Both the position numbers and the translations under genes were made by a program. This document shows, piece by piece, positions 36,656-45,318 of a stretch of 57,789 nucleotides of DNA. The DNA is taken from the NCBI GenBank assembly GCA_902541825.1, contig CACBRY010000003.1, positions 1 to 57,789 on the forward strand. The letters run 5' to 3'. The DNA comes from an uncultured Pelagibacteraceae bacterium. GTDB taxonomy: Bacteria > Pseudomonadota > Alphaproteobacteria > Pelagibacterales > Pelagibacteraceae. The stretch's first letter is position 1, and every line of letters begins with the position of its first letter. The notes beneath the pieces are model-generated. The model saw only the letters and a list, made by a program, of their open reading frames with translations. It was not told the origin of the DNA and did not search any database.

Positions 36656-37737
36656 TGTACATTATTGTTACCAGAACTTTCCCGCCAGAATTAGGTGGAA
36701 TGCAAAGTTTGATGTGGGGTTTATCTCGTGAGATGTCAAAAAATTTCATGATTAAAGTTTTTGCAGATTATCAGGAAAATCATAAAGATTTTGATGAACA
36801 AGCTAGTTTTTCAATTGAAAGAGTTGGTGGAATAAAATTTTTAAGAAAAATAAGAAAAGCTCAATTAATAAATGAATTTTTAAAAAAAAATAAAGTTGAG
36901 GGCATCATTGCTGATCACTGGAAAAGTTTAGAATTAATCAAAACTAATAAAAAAAAGTATTGTTTAATTCATGGTAAGGAAATCAACCACCCTATAGGAA
37001 GCTCATTAAATAAAAGAGTTGTAAAAGTTCTTAATAATGTAGAGAAAGTAATTGCGAATTCTGAATACACAAAGAATTTAGCAATAAATAATGGTGTAGA
37101 ACAAAATAAAGTTATAGTCATAAACCCTGGGGCTGATCCAGTTCAAGAATTAAATAAAAAATCTCTTGAGAAAGTTGAAAGTTTATTAAAAGTCAAAACA
37201 CCAAGACTAATTACAGTTTCTAGATTTGATAAAAGAAAAAATCATGAAAAAGTAATTATGGCATTAAGAAATTTAAAACAACTATATCCTGATATTGTTT
37301 ATATTTGTATTGGTTATGGTGATGAAGAAGAGAATATAAAAAAATTAGTTGAAGAATTAGATCTAACTTCACAAGTAATGTTTTTTAAAGATATAAGTTC
37401 TGATCTAAAAAATTCTTTATTAGCTAAATCTAATATCTTTGTAATGCCTTCTATTATACATAAGACTTCTGTAGAAGGTTTTGGGATAGCTTATGTTGAA
37501 GCTGCACAATATGGAGTTCCTTCTTTAGGAGGAAAAGATGGTGGTGCATCCGATGCAATTGACCACGATAGGACTGGATTAATTTGTGATGGAAACAATC
37601 TAGATGACATTTATTCATCATTGAATTCAATGATTGAAAATAAAAAATATATTGAATTTGGAAAAAATGCCAAAGAGTATGTTTCAAAATTTCAATGGGA
37701 TAAAACCTTTGAAGAATACAAAAAAATTCTTAATTAA
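36655..37737 (+). CDS. GT4-family glycosyltransferase
   Basis: GT-B fold retaining transferase of 360 aa, likely building lipopolysaccharide or another surface glycan at the inner membrane face. N-terminal VTRTFPPELGGMQSLMWGLS is the typical acceptor-domain start; the donor domain has TVSRFDKRKNHEKVI and the EX7E region GFGIAYVEAAQYGVPSLGG. Substrates are unknown. It is followed by a convergent GT9 gene, sharing a 4-bp stop overlap. Confidence 0.87.
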   Translation: MYIIVTRTFPPELGGMQSLMWGLSREMSKNFMIKVFADYQENHKDFDEQASFSIERVGGIKFLRKIRKAQLINEFLKKNKVEGIIADHWKSLELIKTNKKKYCLIHGKEINHPIGSSLNKRVVKVLNNVEKVIANSEYTKNLAINNGVEQNKVIVINPGADPVQELNKKSLEKVESLLKVKTPRLITVSRFDKRKNHEKVIMALRNLKQLYPDIVYICIGYGDEEENIKKLVEELDLTSQVMFFKDISSDLKNSLLAKSNIFVMPSIIHKTSVEGFGIAYVEAAQYGVPSLGGKDGGASDAIDHDRTGLICDGNNLDDIYSSLNSMIENKKYIEFGKNAKEYVSKFQWDKTFEEYKKILN

Positions 37738-38675
37738 TTTAAAGAATTAATTAATCTTTCAAAAACTTTTTCTGCACTTAAATTATTTAGGTCTGTTACT
37801 TCAATTGCTTTAAAATTTTCTCTTTCAATACTAACTTTGTAAGCAGTAGTATGTTTTCCAAATAAAGTTAAACCTTTAGCTCCAACATGTGCTGCAATAT
37901 GAGCAGGTCCAGTATCATTAGCAATAACAAAGGTGCTTTCTTTAATTAAAGAAGTTAGTTGAGAAATATCAAGCGCTTTTCCGTTATCTAATAAAACTTC
38001 AGCATTTATTTCTTTTGCATCATTTATCTCTGAAGGACCTGGAGCTATAACAATTCTATATTCGTTCCCAAATTTATCTAAAATAAGTTTTATAAGATCA
38101 TTATAATAAGGCCATTTCTTAATATGTAAGTGAGGTGAGCAAAAAGGAAATAATAAAATAAATTTATCTAATTCAAAGTCATTTTTAATTTCATTAATAT
38201 CAGAACAAGCCCAACTAAAATCAGGATTTAACGTATAAGATGTTTTTAACCCTGAGGTTTGTAGTTGATGATTGAATCTGTCTAAAACTGAATGTTTATC
38301 AAATTCTTTTTTATCTATCACCTCTGGCAAAGTTGTAATTGAGCTAGACCAGGTTTCTTTTTTTGCTTTAGGAAAAAGAATATTTTTATAAAAATTTGTT
38401 CTTGAAGAATTTTGAAGATCGAAAACTTTTGAAAAACTATGTTTTTTAAGTTCTCTCATTAATAAGTATAAATATATTAAATTATATCTTGGCAGCCTCT
38501 TATCTAAAATTACTTCATGAATAAACGGATTTTTTTTAAAAACTTCAAAATAAGCTTTTGTAGTCAGTAAATAAATTTGATCTTTCTTATGATTTTCAGA
38601 TATGTCTTGAATTGCACCACTTGCTTGAGCTATATCTCCTAATGATCCGTGTTTAATAATTAAAATATTAGACAT
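37734..38675 (-). CDS. GT9-family (heptosyltransferase-like) glycosyltransferase
   Basis: A 313-aa ADP-heptose:LPS heptosyltransferase-family protein. The N-terminus ILIIKHGSLGDIAQASGAI and the donor motif VIANDTGPAHIAAHVGAKGLTLFG are diagnostic. It probably adds a sugar to the LPS core at the cytoplasmic face. Starts 32 bp from a divergent DUF6165-like gene, which commonly accompanies such transferases. Confidence 0.88.
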   Translation of the reverse strand: MSNILIIKHGSLGDIAQASGAIQDISENHKKDQIYLLTTKAYFEVFKKNPFIHEVILDKRLPRYNLIYLYLLMRELKKHSFSKVFDLQNSSRTNFYKNILFPKAKKETWSSSITTLPEVIDKKEFDKHSVLDRFNHQLQTSGLKTSYTLNPDFSWACSDINEIKNDFELDKFILLFPFCSPHLHIKKWPYYNDLIKLILDKFGNEYRIVIAPGPSEINDAKEINAEVLLDNGKALDISQLTSLIKESTFVIANDTGPAHIAAHVGAKGLTLFGKHTTAYKVSIERENFKAIEVTDLNNLSAEKVFERLINSLN

Positions 38676-38707
38676 ATTTGTAACAAGATAGCACAGTATT
38701 AGATTTT

Positions 38708-39097
38708 ATGAATAAAATTATAGTAGAAGTCTCGATTGGTGAACTTTTAGATAAAATTTCAATTTTAGAAATCAAACAAGGAAAAATTAAAGATTCAGAA
38801 AAACTAAAATTTATCAACAACGAACACTCTATTTTAAAAAATCAGTTGGATAAGAATGTAAAATCTGATGATAAACTTAATGATCTTTATCAATCATTAA
38901 AACAAATAAATTCTAAACTATGGGTTATTGAGGATGATAAAAGACAATGTGAAAAAGATAAAGATTTTGGAGAAAAATTTATTAAACTTTCAAGAGACGT
39001 CCATTTTCTTAATGATGATCGAGCAAAAATTAAATTAGAAATTAATAATCACACTGGTTCTGTCATAAAAGAGATAAAAGAATATACTAGTTACTAA
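38708..39097 (+). CDS. DUF6165-like coiled-coil protein
   Basis: A 129-aa protein without signal peptide or membrane segment. It opens with IIVEVSIGELLDKISILEIK and has long amphipathic helices rich in Lys, Glu and Leu, consistent with coiled coil. I recognise it as similar to DUF6165 proteins, which occur near LPS glycosyltransferase genes; here it is divergent from a GT9 gene. No biochemical role can be named. Confidence 0.65.
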   Translation: MNKIIVEVSIGELLDKISILEIKQGKIKDSEKLKFINNEHSILKNQLDKNVKSDDKLNDLYQSLKQINSKLWVIEDDKRQCEKDKDFGEKFIKLSRDVHFLNDDRAKIKLEINNHTGSVIKEIKEYTSY

Positions 39098-39106
39098 ATA
39101 ATTCTA

Positions 39107-40258
39107 ATGGCGCTTCATTTTTCAAAAGAGGAGTTTTCTAGCAGAAAAAGTAAAGTTTTGAATTCGATGCAAGAACAAAACCTTGATGCTCTTTTGATGT
39201 TTAGACAAGAGTCCATGTATTGGTTAACTGGATACGATACCTTTGGTTATGTTTTTTTTCAGTCATTAGTTTTAGATAAAAGTGGAAATATAATATTGCT
39301 TACAAGAGCTCCTGATTTAAGACAAGCTCAAAATACATCCAACATAGAAGATATTAGGATATGGGTTGATAAAGATGGATCAAATCCAACTGATGATCTT
39401 AAAGCTATTTTGAATGAATTAAATCTTAAAGGAAAAAATTTAGGAATTGAATATGAAGCTTATGGTTTGACTGGTCGTAATGCTCTTCGATTAAACAAAT
39501 CTTTAGAAAATTATTGTTCTCTTTCAGATAAATCAGACTTAATAACAAAATTAAGAGTAATAAAATCTAAAGAGGAAATTGTTTATGTAAAAAAAGCTGC
39601 AGAGCTTGCGGATAAAGCTTTAGACGAAGTATGGAGACATGCAAAAACTGGTGTTAGTGAGTCTAAAATATTAGCAGAAATGAACAGAGTTATATTTGAA
39701 GGTGGTGGAGATTATCCTGCAAATGAATTTATAATTGGTTCTGGCAAAAATGCATTGCTTTGTCGTTATCAAGCAGAAAAACAAATTTTAGATAAACAAG
39801 ATCAGTTAACTATTGAATGGGCTGGTACTTATAGACATTATCATTCTGCAATGTTTAGAACTATTCCTATTGGTAAAGCAGATCCTAAACATCATAAAAT
39901 GCATGAAGCATGTGTTGAAGCTCTTAAAAATTGCGAAAGTAAATTAAAACCTGGGAATAAAGTTGGAGAAGTTTTTGATATTCATGCAAAAACGTTTGAT
40001 GACCTTGGTTTTAAAAAAGCTAGAATGAACGCTTGTGGTTACTCATTAGGAAATACTTTTTCTCCAAACTGGATGGATTGGCCAATGCTCTTCACCAATA
40101 ATCCTTATGTAATTCAGCCTGGAAATATTTTTTTTATGCATATGATATTAATGGACTCAGAAAACCAATTAGCCATGAACCTAGGTGAAACTTATTTAGT
40201 TACAGGGGATAGTAATGAAAGACTCGGTAAACAAAAGTTAGATTTAGTAGTGCTTTAA
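39107..40258 (+). CDS. M24-fold hydrolase, ectoine hydrolase (DoeA/EutD)-like
   Basis: A pita-bread-fold enzyme of 383 aa. The N-terminal creatinase-like domain is followed by a catalytic domain in which the usual metal-ligand region reads IEWAGTYRHYHSAMFRTI instead of the D-x-G...D pattern of aminopeptidases, and GYSLGNTFSPNWMDWPM then FFMHMILMD replace the HGxG region. Those segments recall ectoine hydrolase, which opens the ectoine ring, so a non-peptidase amidohydrolase is likely. A proline peptidase label would be misleading. It converges on an amino-acid ABC importer with a 4-bp stop overlap. Confidence 0.62.
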   Translation: MALHFSKEEFSSRKSKVLNSMQEQNLDALLMFRQESMYWLTGYDTFGYVFFQSLVLDKSGNIILLTRAPDLRQAQNTSNIEDIRIWVDKDGSNPTDDLKAILNELNLKGKNLGIEYEAYGLTGRNALRLNKSLENYCSLSDKSDLITKLRVIKSKEEIVYVKKAAELADKALDEVWRHAKTGVSESKILAEMNRVIFEGGGDYPANEFIIGSGKNALLCRYQAEKQILDKQDQLTIEWAGTYRHYHSAMFRTIPIGKADPKHHKMHEACVEALKNCESKLKPGNKVGEVFDIHAKTFDDLGFKKARMNACGYSLGNTFSPNWMDWPMLFTNNPYVIQPGNIFFMHMILMDSENQLAMNLGETYLVTGDSNERLGKQKLDLVVL

Positions 40259-40929
40259 TTAAAACTATATTTTTTCTCTAAAAATTTAATAAAGTTGTGA
40301 ATAATAAAAGTCATAAATAAATAAATTCCACCAGCAACTATAAATACTTCAATCGGTTTAAAAGTTGTTGAAATTATATACTTTGCAACACCTGTAAGGT
40401 CCATTATGGTGACTGTGCTCGCTAAAGAAGTTCCTTTCATCATCAGGATTATTTCATTTCCATATGCAGGTAAAGATTGTCTGATAGCGATAGGTATCTG
40501 AATTTTATAAAAAATTACTTTACTTGAGATACCCAAACTTTTACCTGCCTCTATTATTCCAGGTTTAATTGTTTGAAATGCTGATCTTAATATCTCTGAA
40601 GTGTAAGCACCCGTGTTAAGAGCAAAAGCAATAATTGCACACCAATATGGTTCTTTTAAGATTGCCCATAAAACTGTCGACCTTAAATATTCAATCTGCC
40701 CTAAACCAAAATAAATTATAAAAATTTGTACTAAAAGCGGAGTGCCTCTAAAAACATACGAATATCCATAAGCAAATCTATTTATGAATATATTTTTATT
40801 TAATCTTAGAATTGCAAAAAGTAAGCCAATGAACAATCCTATTATTAAAGAAACTGAGAGAAGTTTTAAAGTTATCACTGCTGCGCTTAATAACTTTGGG
40901 AAACTATTAATCATCAATTCAAGATCCAT
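40255..40929 (-). CDS. Polar amino-acid ABC transporter permease (HisM-like)
   Basis: Inner-membrane permease of 224 aa with five or so hydrophobic helices. The ATPase-contact EAA loop is GIIEAGKSLGISSKVIFYKI near residues 133-152. The N-terminal half carries YSYVFRGTPLLVQIFIIYFG, typical of the His/Glu/Gln/Arg/opine subfamily. It is the second permease of the set; together with the preceding gene it should form a heterodimeric channel. Confidence 0.9.
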   Translation of the reverse strand: MDLELMINSFPKLLSAAVITLKLLSVSLIIGLFIGLLFAILRLNKNIFINRFAYGYSYVFRGTPLLVQIFIIYFGLGQIEYLRSTVLWAILKEPYWCAIIAFALNTGAYTSEILRSAFQTIKPGIIEAGKSLGISSKVIFYKIQIPIAIRQSLPAYGNEIILMMKGTSLASTVTIMDLTGVAKYIISTTFKPIEVFIVAGGIYLFMTFIIHNFIKFLEKKYSFN

Positions 40930-41621
40930 TAATATCCCCTACTATATCTAACTTCTAATCTATTGATTAATTTCATGCTTACAAAAGTAAGTAATAAATA
41001 TAAAACTGCAGCAAATGAGTAAAAGAATAATGGATCTCTTGTTGATCCAGCAGCAATATAAGATTGTCTCATTATTTCAACTAAACCCGTAACTGAAATT
41101 AGAGAAGTGTCTTTGAGAGTTATCTGCCAAACATTACTTAGATTTGGGATAGCTAATCTTAATGTTTGAGGTAAAATTATTTTAAAAAATTTTCCAAACT
41201 TATTGAGACCTAATACATTAGCAGCTTCGAACTGGCCTTTATCAATTGATTGAATTGCTCCTCTGAAAACTTCAGTTGAATAAGCACCAGAAATGATTCC
41301 AATTGCAAATGCACCTGTGATGAACGCATTTATTTCAATATATTCATTATAACCAAATATTGATGCAACAAACATAACTGCACCAGTTCCACCAAAAAAG
41401 AAAAGGTAAATTACTAATAACTCTGGAACACCTCTTATTATAGTTGTGTAAGAATTGGCAATAAAATTTAAAAACTTATTTTTAGATAATTTTAATGGAG
41501 TAAAGATTAATGCAAAAAGAAAACCTATAAACATTGCTGTTATTGAAACAGCTATGGTCATCAGGGTTGCGTAAAATAATTCATCACCCCAACCAGTATC
41601 TCCGAATGCTAGAAGTTCCAT
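40929..41621 (-). CDS. Polar amino-acid ABC transporter permease (HisQ-like)
   Basis: Inner-membrane permease of 230 aa. IRGVPELLVIYLFFFGGTGA and the EAA loop FEAANVLGLNKFGKFFKIIL identify the same subfamily as its neighbour. The start overlaps no other gene but is separated from the binding-protein gene only by a hairpin whose foot is 2-3 bases from this ATG. Its stop overlaps the next permease start by one base. Confidence 0.9.
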   Translation of the reverse strand: MELLAFGDTGWGDELFYATLMTIAVSITAMFIGFLFALIFTPLKLSKNKFLNFIANSYTTIIRGVPELLVIYLFFFGGTGAVMFVASIFGYNEYIEINAFITGAFAIGIISGAYSTEVFRGAIQSIDKGQFEAANVLGLNKFGKFFKIILPQTLRLAIPNLSNVWQITLKDTSLISVTGLVEIMRQSYIAAGSTRDPLFFYSFAAVLYLLLTFVSMKLINRLEVRYSRGY

Positions 41622-41623
41622 AC

Positions 41624-41657
41624 AGATTGGCGACTATACATGATAGTCGCCAAATCT
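41624..41657 (-). other. Intercistronic hairpin between binding-protein and permease genes
   Basis: Arms 41624-41637 and 41643-41657 pair over 14 bp with a single bulged base and a 5-base loop. No T tract follows on the minus strand, so it looks like an mRNA-stabilising or translation-limiting stem rather than a terminator. It would favour the binding protein over the permeases and may mask the permease start. Confidence 0.65.
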
Positions 41658-41666
41658 AAAATTTAA

Positions 41667-42494
41667 TTACATAGAAGCGTCGAAACCAAACCACTTAGTA
41701 GCAATTCTACTAATGTCTCCGTTTTTTCTCGCTTTATTGATAGCGGCGTTAAACTTTTTCAAAAGTTCAGTATCATCTTTTCTAATACCTACTCCAACAC
41801 CGTTTCCAAATGCACCACCTGAGAAAGTTGGTCCAGTTAGAACAACTGGCTTACCAGATTTTTCTGCATAATCACTGAATGCAACAGCAGCAGCTAACGC
41901 AGCATCACATCTTCCAGATGCTAAATCTAAGTTAACTTCGTCTTGTGTTTTGTAAGTTCTTACATTTACTTTTCCTACATCACCAGAGTCTAAAAAGTTT
42001 TGATGAATTGTAGCAGTTTGTACACAAACAGTTTTACCTGCTAATGCGGCAGTAAGTGTTTTGAGATCTTTTTTAGCTGCAGCATTTGGTTTTGTAAGAT
42101 TTATTCCAGCAGATGTATCTAAACCCTCAAGGCTAGATCCTTTCATGACTGCTAGAGATGCAACTTCATCTGCATATCCTTGAGAAAAGCTAATAGCTTT
42201 TTGTCTTTCTGCAGTAATTGACATACCTGCCATTATTGCATCAAACTTTCTCATGATTAACGCTGGAATCATTCCATCCCAATCTTGCTCAACTATTACA
42301 CATTGCTGTCCAATGTATCTGCATAGCGTGTAAGCTAATTCAACTTCGAATCCTATTAACTTACCTGCCTCATTTTTTGAGTTCCAAGGAGGATAGGCAC
42401 CCTCTGTTCCAATTCTTATTTTATCAGCATTAACATTTCCCATTACCAATAGAGAAAATAAAACTGAAAAAATAGTTTTTTTGAATATATTCAT
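41667..42494 (-). CDS. Amino-acid ABC transporter substrate-binding protein (HisJ/ArgT-like)
   Basis: Periplasmic protein of 275 aa with a signal peptide (residues 1-23, ending NVNA before DKIRIG). Family motifs: GTEGAYPPWNSKNEAGKLIGFE at the start of the first lobe (shown in parts: GTEGAYPPW, GFEVELAY), DWDGMIPALIMRKFDAIMAGMSIT, and RCDAALA. The resemblance is to lysine/arginine/ornithine and opine binders, so a cationic amino acid is a fair guess. An AAAGGAGA-type Shine-Dalgarno lies at about 42501-42506. No ATPase gene is next to these three genes in the window. Confidence 0.88.
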   Translation of the reverse strand: MNIFKKTIFSVLFSLLVMGNVNADKIRIGTEGAYPPWNSKNEAGKLIGFEVELAYTLCRYIGQQCVIVEQDWDGMIPALIMRKFDAIMAGMSITAERQKAISFSQGYADEVASLAVMKGSSLEGLDTSAGINLTKPNAAAKKDLKTLTAALAGKTVCVQTATIHQNFLDSGDVGKVNVRTYKTQDEVNLDLASGRCDAALAAAVAFSDYAEKSGKPVVLTGPTFSGGAFGNGVGVGIRKDDTELLKKFNAAINKARKNGDISRIATKWFGFDASM

Positions 42495-42555
42495 TGTTAT
42501 CTCCTTTAATAAAAAAAATAGTATTTCACAGATTTTGAATATTAAAAAGAAAAAA

Positions 42556-43596
42556 TTAATGATTTATCGATGAAGAAAAATTCCAGGAACAATCAAAACT
42601 AGGTATGTAAACTCTGGATAAATTAGTGTTTCCAAAATGATGATTAAATACATTCAACCAATTTTCAACTTGAAGAGGTTTTTTATCCTGACTTCCTACC
42701 TGAGCAGTAATAACTCCTTTAGGTTTAAGTATTCTCACTAAAGAGTCCATATTTTTAGCAGCAAGATCTATACAAAACTGATCATCATTTAAATCAACAA
42801 AAATATGATCGTATGTATCTTCGTTTACTGTTTTTATACTTTCAAACGCATCACCCCATACACATTTTACAGAATTTTTTTCTGTAGATTTTTTTCCTAT
42901 ATCACCAAGATGTTTATTACAAACTTCAACAACTTCTAGATCTAATTCATACCAATCTATAAAATTAAACTTTTTTGAAATGCATTCTCTTGCAACACCA
43001 CCATCACCACCGCCAATTATTGCGGCTCTCTCATTTTTTTTATTTAATTTTAAACCAGCACCAACAAAAGTTGAGCTATACAAATGTTCATCTGATGCAG
43101 CTACTTGTATTTCACCATCTATAAATAGAGATTTTCCAAATTGTTCTAATTCTAAAATTTCAATATGTTGACCAACTTTTGATTTAAAATCTTCTAGAAC
43201 TTCATTGACAACATAAGATTTTTGTAATCCAGGTGAACTATAAATATCATAGTAAAGAGATCTAGTATCTCTATTAAATTCTTTTTTAACAATTCTTTTA
43301 TGTTCAAATTCTTTTTTAACAATATCAATTGCTACTGATGGACTTATTTTTCCACAGGTAAAAAAATCAAAACTTATTATTCCATTTTCTGGAAATGTAT
43401 GAAAACTAATATGACTTTCCGCCAATAACGCTAAAATAGTAAAACCTTGAGGTTCAAATTTATATTTTGAAATATTTAAAATAGTTACATTAGCTGCTTT
43501 AGCTATTTTATGGATTACTTTTTCATAGATTGAAGGATCGTACTCTTTTGTAGTACCTATAATATCTAAAGTAATATGCTCACCAACTTTAATCAT
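42556..43596 (-). CDS. Fused S-adenosylmethionine decarboxylase-aminopropyltransferase
   Basis: A bifunctional 346-aa protein. Residues 1-125 are a SpeH-type AdoMet decarboxylase: LLAESHISFHTFPENG with Ser61 as the likely pyruvoyl precursor (cleavage between Glu60 and Ser61), and FFTCG afterwards. Residues about 130-346 are a spermidine-synthase domain: FIDGEIQVAASDEHLY and the dcAdoMet-binding AIIGGGDGGVARE. The decarboxylase product would feed the transferase directly. Two substrate-site motifs differ from spermidine synthase: VDLNDDQF stands where DSTDP is usual, and SDEHLYSS where RDEFIYHE is usual. The polyamine product is therefore uncertain. It ends the mtnP-mtnA-aldolase run. Confidence 0.85.
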   Translation of the reverse strand: MIKVGEHITLDIIGTTKEYDPSIYEKVIHKIAKAANVTILNISKYKFEPQGFTILALLAESHISFHTFPENGIISFDFFTCGKISPSVAIDIVKKEFEHKRIVKKEFNRDTRSLYYDIYSSPGLQKSYVVNEVLEDFKSKVGQHIEILELEQFGKSLFIDGEIQVAASDEHLYSSTFVGAGLKLNKKNERAAIIGGGDGGVARECISKKFNFIDWYELDLEVVEVCNKHLGDIGKKSTEKNSVKCVWGDAFESIKTVNEDTYDHIFVDLNDDQFCIDLAAKNMDSLVRILKPKGVITAQVGSQDKKPLQVENWLNVFNHHFGNTNLSRVYIPSFDCSWNFSSSINH

Positions 43597-43597
43597 C

Positions 43598-44251
43598 TTA
43601 CCCTTTTTTATAATTCTTAGCTTTATCTAAAACTTTTTTCATTTCTTCAAATGAAAGAATCTTAGGTTGTCCTAATTTTAAAGCAATAGTATATTGATGA
43701 CAAATATTTTCTATCTCTTGTGCGAGTTCAAATGCATCCTCTAAATTTTTTCCAAAAGCAACCTGGCCGTGATTAGACATTAAACAAGCACATCTATTTT
43801 CTAAAGCTTTGATTATATTTTTTGATAACTCTTCAGTTCCAAAAGTCGCGTATTCAGCACATTTAATGTCATCTCCTCCTGCAAGAGCAACCATATAATG
43901 AAAGGGTGGAATTGGTTTTCCGTGTGAGGATACAGCTGTTGCGTGTGGAGAGTGCGCATGAACAATAGCCTCTGCTTCTTTTTTATTTGTATAAATATCT
44001 CGATGAAATCTCCATTCAGATGATGGTTTGTTATTTGAGACTTTTTTTTCATCGTCATTTAAACCCATAAAAACAATATCTTCAGGTTTTAATGTTTCAT
44101 ATTTTTTTCCTGATGGAGTAATTAAATATCCTTCTTTATCGCCCTCCTTTCCTCTTAGTGATATATTTCCAGATCTGAGCGGTGAGAGATTTGTAGAATT
44201 TAATTTTAATGAATATTCAATAATTTGATTTCTTTGTTCTAAATTCTTCAT
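43598..44251 (-). CDS. Class II aldolase/adducin-family enzyme acting after MtnA
   Basis: A 217-aa zinc-dependent enzyme. Metal ligands are the HxH in VHAHSPHATAVSS (about residues 100-102) and His in LMSNHGQVAFG; a catalytic Glu is in PSSEWRFHRD. The fold covers both methylthioribulose-1-phosphate dehydratase (MtnB) and the aldolase that splits methylthioribulose 1-phosphate to DHAP and methylthioacetaldehyde. Its place 4 bp into the mtnA stop region points to methylthioribulose 1-phosphate as substrate; which reaction occurs cannot be decided. No mtnC, mtnD or mtnE-like genes are adjacent, favouring the aldolase shunt. Confidence 0.75.
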   Translation of the reverse strand: MKNLEQRNQIIEYSLKLNSTNLSPLRSGNISLRGKEGDKEGYLITPSGKKYETLKPEDIVFMGLNDDEKKVSNNKPSSEWRFHRDIYTNKKEAEAIVHAHSPHATAVSSHGKPIPPFHYMVALAGGDDIKCAEYATFGTEELSKNIIKALENRCACLMSNHGQVAFGKNLEDAFELAQEIENICHQYTIALKLGQPKILSFEEMKKVLDKAKNYKKG

Positions 44252-45318
44252 TTAAATAATTCTTTAAGTCCTTTTTCCGATGCTTCACATATACCTTTTT
44301 CGGTAATTAATCCTGTAACATATTTTGCAGGTGTTACATCAAAAGCTAAATTCATAGCTTTACTTTTTTTTGGATATATTTGAATCTTTTTTATATCTCC
44401 TTTTTCATCTAAACCTTCAACCTGAGATAATTCATCTGAATTTCTCTTTTCGATTGGAATATTTTTATGATCTTTTATATTCCAATCAATTGTTGAACTT
44501 GGTAGTGCAACATAAAAAGGAATTTTATTATCATGAGCTGCCAGTGCTTTAAGATAAGTTCCAACTTTATTACAAACATCCCCATTAGCTAAAGTTCTAT
44601 CTGTTCCAACAATACACATATCAACTTCTCCTCTTTGCATTAAAATTCCACCTGTGTTATCTGCAATGATTGTGTTTTTAATTCCTTCTTCATTTAATTC
44701 ATATGAAGTTAAATTTGCTCCTTGATTTCTTGGTCTAGTTTCATCTGCCCACACATGGACAGGAATTCCTTTTTTGTGAGCATGGTATATGGGAGATGTT
44801 GCTGTTCCCCAATTTATTGTTGCAAGCCAACCTGCATTGCAATGAGTAAGAATATTAACTGTATCTTTTTTTTTATTATAGATTTCCTCAATAATTTTAA
44901 GACCATTTAATCCTATATTTTCACAAAATTTAATATCTTCTTCACAAATTTCATTTACCTCGTTAAGAGCTATTTCTAAAATTTGATCACTATTAACTCC
45001 TGATAGTTTATTCATCATTCTATCAACAGCCCATTTTAAATTTATTGCTGTTGGTCTTGAACAAATTAAATCTTTAGCAGATTTCTTTAAAAATGATTGA
45101 TCATTCTTTTCGATAATAGCTAAAACCAATCCAAAAGCAGCTGTAGCTCCTATTAAAGGTGCGCCCCTTACCTCCATTACTTTGATTGCGTTTATTGCAT
45201 CCTTAACTGTTTTAAGTTCTTTTATTCTAAATTGGTGTGGAAGTTTTGTTTGATCAATAATTTTTACAACATTATTGTCAAACCATATAGTTCGATATTC
45301 TTTTCCTTCTAATCTCAT
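44248..45318 (-). CDS. mtnA: Methylthioribose-1-phosphate isomerase
   Basis: Isomerises 5-methylthioribose 1-phosphate to methylthioribulose 1-phosphate. Member of the eIF2B-like family at 356 aa. Conserved segments: MEVRGAPLIGATAAFGL, LTHCNAGWLATINWGTA with the catalytic Cys, and GTDRTLANGDVCNKVGTY with the catalytic Asp. It overlaps the mtnP gene and the class II aldolase gene by 4 bp each, so the three are evidently one translational unit. Confidence 0.94.
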   Translation of the reverse strand: MRLEGKEYRTIWFDNNVVKIIDQTKLPHQFRIKELKTVKDAINAIKVMEVRGAPLIGATAAFGLVLAIIEKNDQSFLKKSAKDLICSRPTAINLKWAVDRMMNKLSGVNSDQILEIALNEVNEICEEDIKFCENIGLNGLKIIEEIYNKKKDTVNILTHCNAGWLATINWGTATSPIYHAHKKGIPVHVWADETRPRNQGANLTSYELNEEGIKNTIIADNTGGILMQRGEVDMCIVGTDRTLANGDVCNKVGTYLKALAAHDNKIPFYVALPSSTIDWNIKDHKNIPIEKRNSDELSQVEGLDEKGDIKKIQIYPKKSKAMNLAFDVTPAKYVTGLITEKGICEASEKGLKELFK

